Below, piece after piece: positions 19,047 to 28,048 of a stretch of DNA of 64,000 bases (the stretch's first letter is position 1; the number at the start of each line of letters is the position of its first letter). Source of the DNA: Agromyces intestinalis (GTDB taxonomy: Bacteria; Actinomycetota; Actinomycetes; Actinomycetales; Microbacteriaceae); NCBI RefSeq assembly GCF_008365295.1, contig NZ_CP043505.1, positions 1,302,001 through 1,366,000 of the forward strand, in the 5' to 3' direction. The position numbers were made by a program, and so were the translations under genes. Below the pieces are notes generated by a model that was not told where the DNA came from, made no database searches, and was given only the letters and a program-made list of their open reading frames with translations.

Positions 19047-21743
19047 TCAGCCCGTGTTCTGCAGACCCGCGGCGATGCCGTTGACGGTGAGCAGCAGCAG
19101 GCGTCGATCGGCGTCGACCGGGTCCACCCGGCCGTCGGCGCGAACCGAGCGCAGCGCACGCAGCTGCAGCAACGACAGCGCGTCGACGTACGGGCTGCGC
19201 AGCCGCACCGCGCGGCGCAGCACGGGGCGCCCGGCGAGCAGTTCGGCGTGGCCGGCGGTGCGCAGCACCTGCTCGCGGGTGAGCGCGAGCTCGTCGAGCA
19301 CGAGCTTCGCCAGCTCGGGGCGGTCGCCGAGGGCGAGGTACCGCTCGGCGAGCCGCACATCGGTCTTGGCCAGCGACATCTCGACGTTCTCGATCATCGA
19401 CGCGAACAGCGGCCATTCGGCGTACGCCTCGTGCAGCAGCGCGTCGTCATCGACGGCCGCGAGCGCCGACCCGAGCCCGAACCATCCGGTCAGGTTGATG
19501 CGCGCCTGCGTCCACGCGAACACCCAGGGGATGGCCCGCAGATCCTCCAAGGACTCGACCGAGAGCCCGCGGCGGGCGGGCCGTGAGCCGAGGGCGAGCA
19601 GACCCACCTCCTCCATCGGTGTGACCTGGGCGAACCATGGCGCGAAGCCGTCGGCCTTGACGAGCTCGAAGAACCGCGCTCGCGACACCTCGTCGAGGCG
19701 GCTGCCCAGCTCGGCGAAGCGGTCGGCGGCCTCGCGGGTGCGCGCCTCGTTCGACGGCGCCGACGCGAGCAGCGTCGCCGCGGCCATCTGCTCGACGTGC
19801 CGCACCGCGATCGCCTGATCGCCGTAGTGCGCGAAGATCACCTCGCCCTGCTCGGTGACCTTGAACCTGCCGTCGACCGAGCCGGGCGGCTGGGCGAGCA
19901 CGGCCTCGTTCGCGGGGCCGCCGCCGCGTCCGAGCGCCCCGCCGCGCCCGTGGAAGAGCGTGAGCTCGATATCGTTGCGCGCCGCCCACTCGGCGATGCG
20001 CGCCTGCGCGGCATGCAGCGCGAGGGTCGCCGAGACGGGCCCGACGTCCTTCGAGGAGTCGGAGTAGCCGAGCATGACCTCGAGCTTGCGACCGGATGCC
20101 GCGAGTCGCGCCTGCACCTGGGGCAGCGTGATGAGCCCGTCGAGGATCCCGGTCGCCGCGTCGAGGTCGGCGAACGTCTCGAACAGCGGGATCACGTCGA
20201 GCACCGGGGCGTCTTCGGCGGATCCGAGCGCCGCGGCGGCGAGCTCGTACACATTCGCGAGATCGGCGGTCGACTGGGTGAACGAGACGATGTACCGGCG
20301 GGCGGCACGCACGCCGTACCGCTGCTGCAGCCGTGTGATCGTGCGGAACACGTCGAGTACCTCGCGGGTCTGATCGCTCGGCTCGCCGCCGGCTCGCACC
20401 TCGTCGAGCGCCTGCCGGTGCACCTTCGAGTGCTGGCGCACCTCGAGCTCGGCGAGGTGGAATCCGAACGTCTCGACCTGCCAGATCAGGTGTTGCAGCT
20501 CGCCGTTCGCGCTGCGGGCGGCGCCGCTCGCGCGCAGCGAGCCCTGCACGGTGCGCAGGTCGGCGAGCAGGTCCTCGGGGCTCGCGTACGCGAGGGCGGA
20601 GCCGTGCGCGGCACCGCCCGCGCCGTGCTCACGGGTCGCCGCGATGCGTGCCGCGATGACCAGCACCGCACGGCGGTGCGGCTCGTGCGGCGCGCGCACG
20701 CCGATCTGCGACGCGACGTCGGGTGCGAGTGCGGCCTGGCGGGCGGCGAGGTCGACGAGCTCGGGCGACGGCGGGGTGTCGGACGAGTCGAGAGTCAGGG
20801 TGCGGCCGATGCGGGTCGCGGCGCGTTCGAGCCCGAGCAGCACGTGCTCGGCCTGCACGGCGGCGGCCAGCTCGGTGACCTCGGCCGTGACGAACGGGTT
20901 GCCGTCGCGGTCGGCGCCGATCCACGAGCCGAACCGCACGAACGCGGGCGCCTGCGGCGCGTCGACCCCGGCCCGGTCGCCGAGCAGCCAGTCGTCGAGC
21001 AGGCGGTACACGCGCGGCACGATCTCGAAGACGGTCTGGTCGAAGATGCTCATGGCCGTGCGCACCTCGTCGAGCGGGGTGGGCCGAGTGGTGCGGATCG
21101 GCGACGTGCGCCACAGCACGTCGATCTCTTCGAGCAGGCGGCGGTCGAGGTCGGCGGTGGTGAGCGCGCCGGGCGCGGCGCCGTCGCGCCGGGCGAGCAG
21201 GTCGGCGATGCGCCGGATGCCGGATGCGACCGCGCGGCGGCGGGCCTCGGTCGGATGAGCGGTGAAGACCGGGTGGAACCGCAGTGCGTCGAGCCGGCGA
21301 CGTGCCTCGGAGGCACCGACCTCGTGCTCGAGTCGCGCGACCGCGTCGGCGAGCCCGTCGGACCTGCCGGTGCCGGCCGCGTCGCGTTCGCGAAGCACGC
21401 GCACCCGGTGGTGCTCCTCGGCGAGGTTCGCGAGGTGGAAGTACACGGTGAAGGCCCGCGCGACCTGCTCGGCGCGCTCGGACGTGAAGCCCTCGACGAG
21501 CCCCTCGGCGATGCCGAACGCCTCGGGATCGCCCTCGTAGCCGGCGATCGCGAGCCCGCGCAGCCGTTCGACGTCGTCGAGCAGTTCGGCGCCGCCGGCT
21601 TCGACGAGCACGCGACCGAGCAGGCCGCCGAGGAGGCTCACGTCGGCGCGCAGGGCCGCGTCGACCTCGACTCGAACGGCCTCGCGGTCGGCTTCGGAGG
21701 CGGAATGGGCGGATGCCGCGAATGGCGCTGCGGGAAGGCTCAC
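19047..21743 (-). CDS. ppc: Phosphoenolpyruvate carboxylase
   Basis: This enzyme makes oxaloacetate from phosphoenolpyruvate and bicarbonate, the anaplerotic feed to the TCA cycle. The 898 aa show the catalytic His in VFTAHPTEARRRAV, the GYSDSSKDVGPVSA block, the glycine-rich FHGRGGALGRGGGPANEAVLAQ loop, the QGEVI region, and the C-terminal QNTG ending that is typical of full-length enzymes. GTG 21743 lies 7 nt after a TACGGT -10 box, so the message is probably leaderless. Confidence 0.95.
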   Translation of the reverse strand: MSLPAAPFAASAHSASEADREAVRVEVDAALRADVSLLGGLLGRVLVEAGGAELLDDVERLRGLAIAGYEGDPEAFGIAEGLVEGFTSERAEQVARAFTVYFHLANLAEEHHRVRVLRERDAAGTGRSDGLADAVARLEHEVGASEARRRLDALRFHPVFTAHPTEARRRAVASGIRRIADLLARRDGAAPGALTTADLDRRLLEEIDVLWRTSPIRTTRPTPLDEVRTAMSIFDQTVFEIVPRVYRLLDDWLLGDRAGVDAPQAPAFVRFGSWIGADRDGNPFVTAEVTELAAAVQAEHVLLGLERAATRIGRTLTLDSSDTPPSPELVDLAARQAALAPDVASQIGVRAPHEPHRRAVLVIAARIAATREHGAGGAAHGSALAYASPEDLLADLRTVQGSLRASGAARSANGELQHLIWQVETFGFHLAELEVRQHSKVHRQALDEVRAGGEPSDQTREVLDVFRTITRLQQRYGVRAARRYIVSFTQSTADLANVYELAAAALGSAEDAPVLDVIPLFETFADLDAATGILDGLITLPQVQARLAASGRKLEVMLGYSDSSKDVGPVSATLALHAAQARIAEWAARNDIELTLFHGRGGALGRGGGPANEAVLAQPPGSVDGRFKVTEQGEVIFAHYGDQAIAVRHVEQMAAATLLASAPSNEARTREAADRFAELGSRLDEVSRARFFELVKADGFAPWFAQVTPMEEVGLLALGSRPARRGLSVESLEDLRAIPWVFAWTQARINLTGWFGLGSALAAVDDDALLHEAYAEWPLFASMIENVEMSLAKTDVRLAERYLALGDRPELAKLVLDELALTREQVLRTAGHAELLAGRPVLRRAVRLRSPYVDALSLLQLRALRSVRADGRVDPVDADRRLLLLTVNGIAAGLQNTG

Positions 21744-21750
21744 CCGATCG

Positions 21751-21756
21751 ACCGTA
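21751..21756 (-). promoter_or_regulatory. -10 box for leaderless ppc
   Basis: TACGGT on the minus strand, ending 7 nt before GTG 21743. Confidence 0.55.
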
Positions 21757-21914
21757 CCCGCTCGATGTCACGACCGGATGACGCGTACGTCACACAGTGT
21801 CGGCAGGGGGTGGCGCGAACAGGGGCGATCAGGAGAGAGTAGTCCGCAGTGGTGCGGTGCAGGCGTCACCCGGCTCGACCTTCGTCACGATCCAGCCGAC
21901 CAGAGAGGATCGCC

Positions 21915-24911
21915 ATGCACCGCGGCATCCCGGGGCCCCTGCGCCGACTCGCGCGCGACCGACTGCGCCTGGGCGCGCTCGCGCTCAACGCCGCCGCGAC
22001 CGCCGCGATCGCGGGCGTGCAGGCCGGCGCGGCGGCGACCCTGCAGCAGACCCTCGACGAGCACTGGCGGGGCGCGTACGACCTGATCGTCACCGCCGAC
22101 GCGGGCGACGGAGGCGGCACGGTCGCGTTCGCCGCGGGTGCGTCGGGCGCGCCGGGCGCCTCGGACCTGACGGATGCCCCGGTCGCGGGCGGGCCCGCAT
22201 CCGCCCCGCTGCTCGCGCCCAACGCGCTGGCCGCCGATCCCGAAGCGGGCGTGACCTCCGATCAGCTCGAAGCGATCCGCGCGATCGCGGGCGTCGACGT
22301 GGCCGCGCCGCTCGCCCGGGTGCTGCTGCCCCGCATCGGCGGCGGCACGCTGCGCTTCTCGGTGCCGATCGACGCGGGGCGCACGACGCCCGACCCGCGC
22401 GCCTGGCGGGCGACGGTGCGGGTGCTCACCGACGACGGGCTGGGGCCGCGACTGGTGACCGAGCAGTCCGTCGCGCTCGTCGTCGACGACGCCGATGTCG
22501 ACCGGGTCGTGCACCTGCGCCCCGACCAGGTGCGGCCTGATGATTTCTGCGTCCTCGACGGGGTGTCGTACCCGATGGACTCACCCGAGGCCGATCCGTG
22601 CCGGTGGCGGGACGTGCACACGGTGGCGGTGCGGACCGGGTCGCAGGTCACGGCGGGCGGCGAGGTCGTCGACGGGCGCCTCGTGTTCGACGTGATCGAC
22701 ACGCCGCGCGCGAACCCCGTGCTCACCCTCGTCGACGCGGCGGCCGAGCGCGAGCTGCTGGGCGAGGCGGGGGCGTTCCTCGATCCGCTGGTCGCGGCCC
22801 GATCGGCGGGCACGGATGCCTCGCGGCTGCGGTCGTGGCTCGAGCAGCAGCCGGGCGAGGTCGCCGCGCACAGCGTCGGCACGTACGCCGCGATGCAGCA
22901 GCGCGCCGACGACCTCGCGACGACATGGGTTGCGCGCGGCCTGCCGCTCGACGCGCTGCCCTCCGGACTGCCCGACGGGCTGCCGGTGCTCGTCGGCCCG
23001 ACGGCCGATCAAACGCTGCGGCTCGAGGTCGACCTCGAGGACTTCGGGCCGACCGCCGTCTCGGATCGGATCGCGGGCGGCTACGCGTTCCCCGACGCGC
23101 TGATCGACGGGTTGCCGGGCGAACCTGCGGGCCGCATCGAAGCCGATGCCGGTGCGCTGCTCGACCCGCTCTCGGACGCCAGGATCGTGCTGCCCTGGCC
23201 CGGCACCGAGGCGCCGGCGCTCGATCCGCTGCATCCGGACTTCCCGGCCTTCGACGGTGGCGTGCCGCTCGCCGCACCCCACTACCGCCCGACCGAGGCG
23301 GGCCCCCGCCTGGACGCCGAGCGCTACTCCCCCGGATACCGCAGCCTGCTGTTCGGCTACGAGGTCGGCAGCCCGGTGCTCGAAACGAGCCCCGGCGGCG
23401 GCGCGGTCGGCTCGGAATCCGTCTACGGCACGCTCGGCGACATCCCGACCCTCGACCAGGGCGAACCGGTCGCGCAACAGCTCGTGCCGGTTGGCGAGCT
23501 CGACCTCGACGGGGTGTCGGCCCTCGCCGACCCGCTCGCGGCCGCGCCCCTCGGCGCGTACGAGTCGGCGGGTGCGATCCTCGTGGCCGACGGCGACGGC
23601 GAACCCGTCGACCCGACCGAGCTGCGGCCGAACCTCAGCGGAACGGGGCTCGTGAACGCCGCGACTACGCTCGTCGCCGATCTGGCCTCCGTCGACCCCG
23701 ACGCCGCCGACGTGCCGATCCAGGCGGTGCGGGTCCGTGTCGCGGGCATCGACGAGTTCGACGCCGACGCGCTGGCGCGCATCGACGGGGTCGCGCAGCG
23801 GATCCGCGCGCTCGGACTCGACGTCGTGCACGCCGCGGGCTCGAGCCCGATCGACGTCGACGTGGCCGTCGGCGGGTACGCGTTCGGCACCCTCGACGCC
23901 GCATCGCCGCAGCGCGTCGGCGCGCTCGGGGTCGTGCGTCAGCGCTGGACCGAGCTCGAGGCGGCGTCGCGCGTCGGTAGTGCGATCAGCACCGCCACCA
24001 CGATCGCGCTCGGTGCGGGCCTCGGCGCGGCCGCCCTGCTCGTCGGCGCGTCGACCCTCGTGGCGATCCCGGGCCGGCGCCGGGTCGCGAGCACGCTTCG
24101 GATGATCGGCTGGCGCCGACGACGCATCGTGCAGTGGTTCGGGCTCGAAGAACTGATCGCCGTGGGGGTGATCGCCGCCACCGGCACCGCCGCCGTGCTC
24201 GTCGCGCGCGACCGGGGACTCACCCTCATCGGCGCCGCCGCAGCGGTGACCATCGTCGCGGCATTCGGCGCGGCATCCGTCATCGCCGGATCGCAGGGCG
24301 AGACCCGCCCGCGCGGCCGGCGCAGCGCCGTCGCCCGGGTCGGCCGACGCGGGCGAACCGCGCTGCGCCCGCTCACCGCGGCACGGTTCGGCGTGCGGCA
24401 GGTGCGCATCCACCCGCTGTTCGCCGCGAGCGTCGTGCTCACCATGCTGACCGCCGCCGGAGCCGCCGTGTCGATCACCACGATCGTGCTCGCCGAGCGC
24501 GACGCGGCCGGCGCGAGTCTGCTCGCCGGGTTCGCGCTCGGGCAGGCGCTCGCGGCACGGCTGCTGCTGGCCGGCGTCGCGCTCGTGGCCGCCGCGGTGC
24601 TCGGCGTGCTGAGCCGGCGGCTCGAGATCCGGCGGCGTGCGGCTCAAGACGGCGTGCTACGCGCCATCGGTTGGACCGGGGCCGAACGACGTCGGGCCTG
24701 GCGGGCGGAATCGCTCGCGATCATCGGTCCCGCCGCCGTGGTCGTCACGACCGTCGCCGCCGCGATCACGGCCGCCGTGCGGCCCGGCGACACCGTGCTG
24801 CTCGCCGGCATCACCGCGGCCTCGGCGACGCTCGCCGGCACCGCCACCCTCGCCACCCGTCGGCGCACGCGCCACGGGGCATCCTCTCGAACCGAACGGA
24901 ACCGACGATGA
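21915..24911 (+). CDS. FtsX-like ABC transporter permease (MacB/LolC-type), large
   Basis: The 998-aa membrane protein has one N-terminal helix (LGALALNAAATAAIAGVQAGAAATLQQT), a very large extracytoplasmic region of over 600 residues, then clusters of transmembrane helices in the C-terminal third (AISTATTIALGAGLGAAALLVGASTLVAIPGRRRVASTLRMIGWRRRRI ... LRAIGWTGAERRRAW ... ITAASATLAGTATLATRRR). The two GW(R/T) coupling segments, TLRMIGWRR and VLRAIGWTG, match FtsX-type permeases. Such proteins move lipids, lipoproteins or antibiotics, or transmit force to cell-wall enzymes. ATG 21915 has a GAGAGGA ribosome binding site. The stop overlaps the ATPase start. Confidence 0.85.
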   Translation: MHRGIPGPLRRLARDRLRLGALALNAAATAAIAGVQAGAAATLQQTLDEHWRGAYDLIVTADAGDGGGTVAFAAGASGAPGASDLTDAPVAGGPASAPLLAPNALAADPEAGVTSDQLEAIRAIAGVDVAAPLARVLLPRIGGGTLRFSVPIDAGRTTPDPRAWRATVRVLTDDGLGPRLVTEQSVALVVDDADVDRVVHLRPDQVRPDDFCVLDGVSYPMDSPEADPCRWRDVHTVAVRTGSQVTAGGEVVDGRLVFDVIDTPRANPVLTLVDAAAERELLGEAGAFLDPLVAARSAGTDASRLRSWLEQQPGEVAAHSVGTYAAMQQRADDLATTWVARGLPLDALPSGLPDGLPVLVGPTADQTLRLEVDLEDFGPTAVSDRIAGGYAFPDALIDGLPGEPAGRIEADAGALLDPLSDARIVLPWPGTEAPALDPLHPDFPAFDGGVPLAAPHYRPTEAGPRLDAERYSPGYRSLLFGYEVGSPVLETSPGGGAVGSESVYGTLGDIPTLDQGEPVAQQLVPVGELDLDGVSALADPLAAAPLGAYESAGAILVADGDGEPVDPTELRPNLSGTGLVNAATTLVADLASVDPDAADVPIQAVRVRVAGIDEFDADALARIDGVAQRIRALGLDVVHAAGSSPIDVDVAVGGYAFGTLDAASPQRVGALGVVRQRWTELEAASRVGSAISTATTIALGAGLGAAALLVGASTLVAIPGRRRVASTLRMIGWRRRRIVQWFGLEELIAVGVIAATGTAAVLVARDRGLTLIGAAAAVTIVAAFGAASVIAGSQGETRPRGRRSAVARVGRRGRTALRPLTAARFGVRQVRIHPLFAASVVLTMLTAAGAAVSITTIVLAERDAAGASLLAGFALGQALAARLLLAGVALVAAAVLGVLSRRLEIRRRAAQDGVLRAIGWTGAERRRAWRAESLAIIGPAAVVVTTVAAAITAAVRPGDTVLLAGITAASATLAGTATLATRRRTRHGASSRTERNRR

Positions 24912-25561
24912 CCGCACGACTCGAACTCGACTCCGTCACGATCCGGCACCCGCGCGACGGCGACACCGACCTCGAGGTGGTCGCCGACTGGTCGCTCGGC
25001 GTGCCGGCCGGCACGATGCACTGCCTCGCGGGGCGCAGCGGGTCGGGGAAGACGAGCATCCTGCGGGTCGCGGCCGGTCTCACCCGCCCCGCGGCCGGCG
25101 AGGTGCGATGGTCGGGCGACGGACTCGCCGACCTGCCCGACGACCGCATCACCGCCCGGCGGCGCTCGGAGGTCGGCTACCTCGACCAGGGCGGCGCGCT
25201 CGTCGACGGCATGACCGCGCTCGAGAACGTGCTGCTGCCCGCCGTGCCCGACCACCGGGTCGCCGAGCTGCGACCACGAGCCGCGGCTCTGCTCGACGAA
25301 CTCGGAGTCGGAGGCCGGCTCGCGCACACGCCCGACCGGCTCTCGGGCGGCGAGCGCCAGCGCGTCGCCCTCGCACGCGCGCTGCTGCTCGAACCCGGCA
25401 TCGTGATGGCCGACGAACCGACGGCGAGCCTCGACCGCACCACCGCCGACGGCGTGATCGCCCTGCTCACCGGCCTCGCCGCCACGGGCATCTCGGTGCT
25501 CGTCGCATCGCACGACGCCCGCCTCATCGCCGCGGCCGACACCCGCACCGACCTCGCCTGA
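24908..25561 (+). CDS. ABC transporter ATP-binding protein (MacB/LolD-type)
   Basis: The 217-aa ATPase has Walker A GRSGSGKTS, signature LSGGERQRVALARALLLEP, Walker B IVMADEPTASLD and the H-loop VLVASHDARLI. The ATGA overlap with the FtsX-like gene marks a two-gene operon. The 84-nt element copy B follows 40 bp after the stop. Confidence 0.92.
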   Translation: MTARLELDSVTIRHPRDGDTDLEVVADWSLGVPAGTMHCLAGRSGSGKTSILRVAAGLTRPAAGEVRWSGDGLADLPDDRITARRRSEVGYLDQGGALVDGMTALENVLLPAVPDHRVAELRPRAAALLDELGVGGRLAHTPDRLSGGERQRVALARALLLEPGIVMADEPTASLDRTTADGVIALLTGLAATGISVLVASHDARLIAAADTRTDLA

Positions 25562-25604
25562 CCCCCGCCGCACAGTGCTTTTCCCCGCCGCACAGTGCTT
25601 TTCT
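25562..25604. repeat. 20-bp tandem duplication leading into the 84-nt element
   Basis: CCCCGCCGCACAGTGCTTTT occurs twice in a row, the second copy running into the first TTCTCAGGAG box. Confidence 0.8.
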
Positions 25605-25684
25605 CAGGAGGAACGGCCGAATCCGCCCCGTTTTCAGGAGAACACGCCGTGATCGGCGGCGAACCGACCCATTACGCCTGAAAA
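25601..25684 (+). repeat. 84-nt TTCTCAGGAG element, copy B
   Basis: TTCTCAGGAG at element positions 1-10, TTTTCAGGAG then AACACGCCGT at 31-50, CCGACCC near 64-70 and TTACGCCTGAAAA at the end. It lies between the 3' ends of the convergent ABC operon and murB. Confidence 0.85.
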
Positions 25685-25733
25685 AGGAATTCGGTACCCG
25701 CGCGACGGGGCGGGCGGGGGGCTCGGGTCGCCG

Positions 25734-26954
25734 CTACAGCTCTATGCCGACGAGCACCGGCTCGGGGCGCAGCAGCAGGCCGAACTCGGCCTGCACACGG
25801 CCCTGCACGAAGCGCGCGAGCTGCGCGATCTCTTCCGCGGTCGCGCCGCCGCGATTCGTGAGCGCGAGCGTGTGCTTCGACGAGATCGCCGCGCGTGAGC
25901 CCGGCAGCGCGAACCCGCGGCGGATCCCGGCGTGCTCGATCAGCCAGGCGGCCGACAGTTTGACGAGGGTTTCGGCGGGCGCGGCATCCGGCTCGGATAC
26001 GGCGGATGCCTCGAGCGAGGCCTGATGCGCGAGGAACGCGTCGAGCGGCGACCCGCTCGCGAGCTCGGCCAACGGGGTCACCTCGTCGGGCTCGTCGGGC
26101 TCGAGGTACCAGCGGGGCGCGTCGGCGGGCAACGTGCGCGCGAACCGCTCGGTGACGATCGGGTTCGTGAAGAACGAGCCCGCGCTCACCGAGTCGGGGT
26201 CGTCGGGGTCGAGCACCATGCCCTTCGAGGCCCGCAGCGCGAGCACCGCGTCGCGCACGCGTGCGAGCGGCACCCGGTCGCCGAGCTGCACGCCCAGCGC
26301 GCCCGCGAGCTGCGCGTACGCCACGGGCGAGCCGATCGCCACGCCGAGCACCTCGCGCTCGGCGGCGGTGTCGTGCAGATCGAGCTCGACCGACACCACG
26401 ATGCCCGCGAGGCCCTGCTTCAGCACCGAGGTGCGGTAGCCGAGCTCGAGCTCGTCGGCCGTCATGCGCCGAGGCGTCGACGCGCCCTCGTCGAGGAACT
26501 CGATCGCGACCAGCGTCGACGACAGCTCCTGCCCGTACGCGCCGATGTTCTGCACCGGCGCCGCTCCGACCGACCCCGGGATGCCGCTGAGCGCCTCGAT
26601 GCCCGAGAACCCCTGCGCCACCGTCCAGGCGACGAGGTCGTCCCACGTCTCGCCCGCCTGCACCCGGATCCGCACGCGGTGCACCGAGGCATCCGTCGCC
26701 GCGAGACCGCCGGGCGAGGCATCCGGAAGCACCTCGATGCCGTGCGTCGCGACCCTGATGACGGTGCCCTCGAAGCCCTCGTCACCGACGAGCAGGTTGG
26801 ACCCGCCGCCGAGCGCCAACCAGGGCTCACCCGACCCCCACGCTGCCGATGCGAGGTCGACCAGGTCGCGCTGGGTGGTCGCAGTGACGAGCCGACCGAT
26901 CGGTCCGCCGACCCGCAGCGTCGTGAGGTCGCTGAATCGTGAAGCGTCGCCCAT
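25734..26954 (-). CDS. murB: UDP-N-acetylenolpyruvoylglucosamine reductase
   Basis: This FAD-dependent cytosolic reductase makes UDP-N-acetylmuramate for peptidoglycan. The 406 aa show the FAD-binding LALGGGSNLLVGDEGFEGTVIRV, the core LSGIPGSVGAAPVQNIGAYGQE and YRTSVLK, the catalytic Ser region SAGSFFTNPIV, and the C-terminal SAAWLIEHAGIRRG and ISSKHTLALTNRG blocks with the catalytic Glu expected near the end (RPEPVLVG). It is the longer type I (E. coli-like) form. ATG 26954 sits 1 bp from the stop of the hydratase gene; an in-frame TTG at 26969 is less likely. It is probably co-transcribed with the two MaoC-type genes. Confidence 0.93.
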   Translation of the reverse strand: MGDASRFSDLTTLRVGGPIGRLVTATTQRDLVDLASAAWGSGEPWLALGGGSNLLVGDEGFEGTVIRVATHGIEVLPDASPGGLAATDASVHRVRIRVQAGETWDDLVAWTVAQGFSGIEALSGIPGSVGAAPVQNIGAYGQELSSTLVAIEFLDEGASTPRRMTADELELGYRTSVLKQGLAGIVVSVELDLHDTAAEREVLGVAIGSPVAYAQLAGALGVQLGDRVPLARVRDAVLALRASKGMVLDPDDPDSVSAGSFFTNPIVTERFARTLPADAPRWYLEPDEPDEVTPLAELASGSPLDAFLAHQASLEASAVSEPDAAPAETLVKLSAAWLIEHAGIRRGFALPGSRAAISSKHTLALTNRGGATAEEIAQLARFVQGRVQAEFGLLLRPEPVLVGIEL

Positions 26955-26955
26955 G

Positions 26956-27405
26956 TCAGCCGAGGCCAACCACGACCTGCGTCTTGCCGAGCACCGTCTC
27001 GTCGCCGACCTTCACCGTGAGGTCGATGCGCGCGGTGCGCGCGTCGGCGTCGAGCTGCCCGACCTTCGCGATCACGGCGACGACCGCGCCGACCTCGGGG
27101 TCGACCACGACCGGCCGCGTGAACCGGGCCTGATAGTCGCGGATGCGCCCCGGGTCGCCCACCCAGTCGACGACCGGCTGCACCGCGAAGCCCATCGTGA
27201 GCATGCCGTGGGCGAGCACGCCCGGCAGGCCCACGGCCTTCGCGATGTCATCGCGGTAGTGGATGGGATTGAAGTCGCCGGATGCCCCCGCGTAGCGCAC
27301 GAGCGCATCGCGGGTCAGCGGAAACGACTGCTCGGCGACGATGTCGCCGACGGCGAGGGCGTCGAAGTCGGGCGCGGGCACGGATGCTACGGAGCTGGCG
27401 TTCAT
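26956..27405 (-). CDS. MaoC-family hydratase, HadB-like
   Basis: The 149-aa hot-dog-fold protein has the hydratase-2 motif YAGASGDFNPIHYRDD (catalytic Asp and His) followed by GLPGVLAHGMLTMGFA. In mycobacteria HadB pairs with HadA to dehydrate 3-hydroxyacyl-ACP in fatty-acid elongation. Outside mycolate-producing genera the same HadA/HadB-like pair next to murB is conserved, with an uncertain substrate. Its ATG overlaps the stop of the upstream HadA-like gene. Confidence 0.85.
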   Translation of the reverse strand: MNASSVASVPAPDFDALAVGDIVAEQSFPLTRDALVRYAGASGDFNPIHYRDDIAKAVGLPGVLAHGMLTMGFAVQPVVDWVGDPGRIRDYQARFTRPVVVDPEVGAVVAVIAKVGQLDADARTARIDLTVKVGDETVLGKTQVVVGLG

Positions 27406-27851
27406 CAGTCGTCTCCTCGCACGACGAGGGTGGAGATCGCGGTCACGACGTGGTCGCCCGACGCATCGGTGACGGCCGTCGCGGCCGACACCATCGAGTG
27501 GGCGCCGAGCGTCTTCACGCTCGTGACCGTGAGCTGTGCGGTGAGCTCGTCGCCCGCGACGATCGCGCGCGACGCGGTGAACCGCTGATCGCCGTGCACC
27601 ACGCGCGAGAAGTCGATGCCGGTGTCGGGCTGGGCGAGCAGTTCGTCGAGGGCGAGGGCCTGCAGCACGACCGCGAATGTCGGCGGGGCGACCACGTCGG
27701 TGTGGCCTGCGGCGCGCGCGGCGTCGACGTCGAGGTGGATCGGATTCGTCGCGAACACCGCCCGCGCGAACTCGCGCACCTTCTCGCGGCCGACGAGGTA
27801 CGGCTCGCTCGGCGGCAGGGCGCGCCCCTGGAGCTCGGGGTTCACTGGCAT
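27405..27851 (-). CDS. FAS1-like MaoC N-terminal domain protein, HadA-like (UPF0336)
   Basis: The 148-aa protein begins MPVNPELQGRALPPSEPYLVGREKVREFARAVFATNPIHLDVDAARAAGH, followed by DVVAPPTFAVVL, the pattern of the UPF0336/HadA family. It has the hot-dog fold but lacks the full hydratase motif, as expected of the non-catalytic, substrate-holding partner of the HadB-like protein. ATG 27851 lies 7 nt after TAGACT with no ribosome binding site, so the hadA-hadB-murB transcript probably begins leaderless here. Confidence 0.82.
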   Translation of the reverse strand: MPVNPELQGRALPPSEPYLVGREKVREFARAVFATNPIHLDVDAARAAGHTDVVAPPTFAVVLQALALDELLAQPDTGIDFSRVVHGDQRFTASRAIVAGDELTAQLTVTSVKTLGAHSMVSAATAVTDASGDHVVTAISTLVVRGDD

Positions 27852-27858
27852 GCGGGCC

Positions 27859-27864
27859 AGTCTA
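27859..27864 (-). promoter_or_regulatory. -10 box for the leaderless hadA-hadB-murB transcript
   Basis: TAGACT on the minus strand, ending 7 nt before ATG 27851. Confidence 0.55.
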
Positions 27865-27917
27865 CGGAACGGTCGGATGCCTCGCCCGCCCCGGTGCCGC
27901 CACGGTGGCGCCGCCGC

Positions 27918-27998
27918 ACCCCTTCCCTGCGTCGGGGTCGCTTGTCGTCGCTCCGCGGTGCGTGATGCGGCAACGAGCGTCCCCGGCAAAGGGTGGCC
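27918..27998. repeat. Long imperfect palindrome upstream of the hadA-like gene
   Basis: The inner arms GGGGTCGCTTGTCGTCGC (27934-27951) and GCGGCAACGAGCGTCCCC (27967-27984) pair at 14 of 18 positions; the outer flanks extend the match. A G-rich run GGAGGTGGCGGGCGGGTGG then GGTGGGGGGTGGGGG follows at about 28009-28047, before the regulator stop. No gene is seen in 27852-28048. Confidence 0.5.
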
Positions 27999-28048
27999 CC
28001 GGGGTTGGGAGGAGGTGGCGGGCGGGTGGAGGTGGGGGGTGGGGGCGT

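Noticed and set aside
25601..25684. Two TTCTCAGGAG boxes 30 bp apart considered as CRISPR repeats
   Set aside because: Only two 10-bp direct boxes plus one inverted box per element, always in the same 84-nt frame; there is no array.
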